DNA of 64,000 nt. Origin: JAOUJD01 sp963811265 (lineage in GTDB: Bacteria > Pseudomonadota > Gammaproteobacteria > Burkholderiales > Burkholderiaceae_F). The DNA lies in the NCBI GenBank assembly GCA_963811265.1, contig CAWEQS010000007.1:7487-71486 (forward strand), given 5' to 3'. A program made the translations under genes and the position numbers. The notes under the pieces are model-generated. The model had not been told where the DNA came from, made no database searches, and was given only the letters and a program-made list of their open reading frames with translations. Positions 61,716 to 64,000 of this stretch are shown in pieces; within the stretch, counting starts at the first letter, position 1, and each line of letters begins with the position of its first letter.

Positions 61716-64000
61716 ATGCGATTCCGCTTCCCGATCGTCATCATCGACGAGGATTTCCGTTCCGAGAACGCCAGCGGGCTCGGCATCCGCGCGCTCGCCA
61801 AGGCCATCGAGGCCGAGAGCGTCGAGGTGCTCGGGGTGACCAGTTTCGGCGACGTGTCGAGTTTCGCCCAGCAGCAGAGCCGCGCATCCGGGTTCATCCT
61901 GTCGGTCGACGACGAGGAACTCGCCGAGGGCAACGGCGACCGCGAGACGGTCGACAAGCTCAGGAAGTTCGTCGCCGAGATCCGCCGGCGCAACGCCGAC
62001 ATCCCGATCTTCCTGTACGGCGAGACGCGCACGACGCAGCACCTGCCGAACGAAGTGCTGCGCGAACTGCACGGCTTCATCCACATGTTCGAGGACACGC
62101 CCGAGTTCGTCGCGCGCTACATCGTGCGCGAGGCTCGCGCCTACCTCGACACGCTGGCGCCGCCGTTCTTCCGCGCGCTGGTGCACTACGCGCAGGACGG
62201 TTCGTACTCATGGCACTGCCCGGGCCATTCGGGCGGCGTGGCCTTCCTGAAGAGCCCGGTCGGCCAGATGTTCCACCAGTTCTTCGGCGAGAACATGCTG
62301 CGGGCGGACGTCTGCAATTCGGTCGACGAGCTCGGGCAGCTGCTCGACCACACCGGCCCGGTGGCCGCGAGCGAGCGCAACGCCGCGCGCATCTTCGGCG
62401 CCGACCACCTGTTCTTCGTCACCAACGGCACGTCGACGTCCAACAAGATCGTCTGGCACTACGTCGTTGCGCCGGGCGACGTGGTGATCGTGGACCGCAA
62501 CTGCCACAAGTCGATCCTGCACGCGATCACGATGACAGGCGCCATTCCGGTGTTCCTGACGCCGACGCGCAATCACTACGGGATCATCGGCCCGATCCCG
62601 CTGGAAGAATTCCAGTGGGAGTCGATCGCGAAGAAGATCGAGCGCCATCCGCTGATCAAGAGCGCAAGCGCGGCCCGGCGCGCCGGGGACGCGGCGGCGC
62701 GCGACAAGCCGCGCGTGCTGACGCTGACGCAGAGCACCTACGACGGCATCCTCTACAACGTCGAGACGATCAAGTCGCTGCTCGACAGCCGCATCGACAC
62801 GCTGCACTTCGACGAAGCCTGGCTGCCGCACGCCGCGTTCCACCCGTATTACCGCGACATGCACGCCATCGGCGGGCAGTCCGAACGGCCTCGCAACCGC
62901 GCGTCGATGATCTTCTCCACGCAGTCGACGCACAAGATGCTGGCGGGCCTGTCGCAGGCGTCGCAGATCCTGATCGAGGACGCGCAGACCGAGCGGCTCG
63001 ACCGCTTCATGTTCAACGAAGCGTTCCTGATGCACACGTCGACTTCCCGCAGTACGCGATCATCGCCTCGTGCGACGTCGCGGCCGCGATGATGGAGCCG
63101 CCGGGCGGCACCGCGCTGGTCGAGGAGTCGATCTCGGAGGCGCTCGAATTCCGCCGGGCGATGCGCAAGGTCGACGCCGAGTTCGGCCCGGACGAGAGCG
63201 GCGGATGGTGGTTCAAGGTGGGGGGCCCGAGCATCTCGCGGCCGAAGGCATCGGCACGCGCGAGGACTGGATGCTCAGGCCCGGCGACGCCTGGCACGGC
63301 TTCGAGCAGATCGAGCCCGGCTTCAACATGCTGGACCCGATCAAGGCGACGGTGATCACGCCGGGGCTGAACCTGGACGGCACCTTCGCCGAACCCGGCA
63401 TTCCCGCGGCCATCGTCACGAAGTACCTGGCGGAGCACGGCATCATCGTCGAGAAGACGGGCCTGTACTCGTTCTTCATCATGTTCACCATCGGCATCAC
63501 CAAGGGCCGCTGGAACACGATGGTCACCGAGCTGCAGCAGTTCAAGGACGACTACGACAACAACCAGCCGCTGTGGCGCGTGATGCCGGAGTTCATCCGC
63601 CAGCACGTGCAGTACGAGAAGATGGGCCTGCGCGACCTGTGCGGCGCGGTGCACGCGATCTACCGCGACAGCGACATCGCGCGCCTGACCACCGAGATGT
63701 ACCTGTCGGAAATGGAACCGGTGATGAAGCCGGCCGACGCCTACGCGCAGATGGCGCACAGCGCCGTGGACCGCGTGCCGATCGACGCCCTCGAAGGTCG
63801 CGTCACCTCGGTGCTGCTGACGCCGTACCCGCCGGGCATCCCGCTGTTGATCCCGGGTGAGCGCGTCAACGGCACGATCGTGCGCTACCTGCAGTTCGCG
63901 CGCGAACTGAACGCGCGTTTCCCCGGCTTCGGCACCGACATCCACGGCCTAGTCAAGCTGGAGGTCGACGGCCGCGACGAGTACCTCCTCGACTGCGTGC
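61716..64000 (+). pseudogene. Orn/Lys/Arg decarboxylase (fold-type I), two frameshifts, runs off the window
   Basis: This is a PLP decarboxylase of the inducible Orn/Lys/Arg type. The N-terminal wing (FPIVIIDEDFRSENASGLGIRALAKAIE), the PLP domain (WHCPGHSGGVAFLKSP, DEAWLPHAAFHPYY) and the PLP lysine in STQSTHKMLAGL are clear. The frame changes at about 63046, where one C of a CCCC run seems lost (restoring TSTSPQYAIIASCDVAAAMMEPPGG), and again near 63226-63232 (restoring WGPEHLAAEGIGTREDWML). The last frame stays open to 64000 with good family sequence (GPIKATVITPGL-type and LLIPGERVNG). Substrate preference cannot be told. The breaks look like sequencing indels. Confidence 0.88.

Noticed and set aside
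1..64000. Mobile elements, CRISPR arrays, tRNA or rRNA genes, prophage
   Set aside because: I looked for transposase motifs, regular spaced repeats, tRNA cloverleafs and phage proteins and saw none.

Overview
The window is a 64 kb piece of a very G+C-rich proteobacterial chromosome, most likely a betaproteobacterium of Burkholderiales or Rhodocyclales type. Supporting signs are the yhdP-nitrilase-tldD group, a DUF3460 gene directly before scpA, a Bug/TctC periplasmic binding protein, glnE, hrcA-hemH and grpE-dnaK-dnaJ, and the strong codon bias with G or C in third position. No tRNA, rRNA, IS element, phage gene or CRISPR array was seen. Most of the window is core chromosome, with a few accessory modules.

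Layout. 0-4 kb: a partner-switching regulatory module (GAF/SpoIIE phosphatase, RsbW-like kinase, STAS antagonist) runs straight into an ECF sigma factor and a membrane protein that has a cysteine-less anti-sigma-like head and a tail of ten-residue repeats. 4-8 kb: a large exported HExxH protein and a PrsW-type membrane protease. 8-15 kb (minus): yhdP, nitrilase, tldD. 15-21 kb: glnE, a frameshifted MFS gene, then (minus) a second MFS transporter and a fused AzlC-AzlD exporter. 21-24 kb: ilvE, a CHCC zinc finger, a SnoaL-like protein and yheT. 24.6-25.1 kb: a hairpin-rich intergenic repeat region. 25-35 kb: ferredoxin-NADP reductase, bepA, moaC, an ornithine cyclodeaminase homologue, recN, nadK, hrcA, hemH. 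35-39 kb: heat-shock operon grpE-dnaK-dnaJ behind a plausible sigma-32 promoter. 39-41.5 kb: a TauE/SafE permease, a DUF4019 protein, scpA, DUF3460.

41.6-49 kb (minus): a six-gene membrane complex related to hydrogenase-4 and complex I. Its large subunit has lost all four cysteines that bind the NiFe site, so it belongs with the energy-converting hydrogenase-related (Ehr) complexes. A small ribbon-helix-helix gene leads the operon and a c-type cytochrome gene is divergent to it. 49.6-64 kb: metG, apbC, a CMD-family protein, a FAH-family hydrolase, a membrane b-cytochrome/Fe-S oxidoreductase, a Bug binding protein, a D-threonine aldolase-like PLP enzyme, dcd, a proline-rich lipoprotein, and an Orn/Lys/Arg decarboxylase that runs off the end.

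Seven single-base frame breaks interrupt otherwise intact conserved genes (an MFS gene, hemH, tauE, the DUF4019 gene, the Ehr large subunit, and the decarboxylase twice). Several of these genes, hemH above all, would be expected to work, so I read most of the breaks as sequencing or assembly indels. They are marked as disrupted because that is how this sequence reads.
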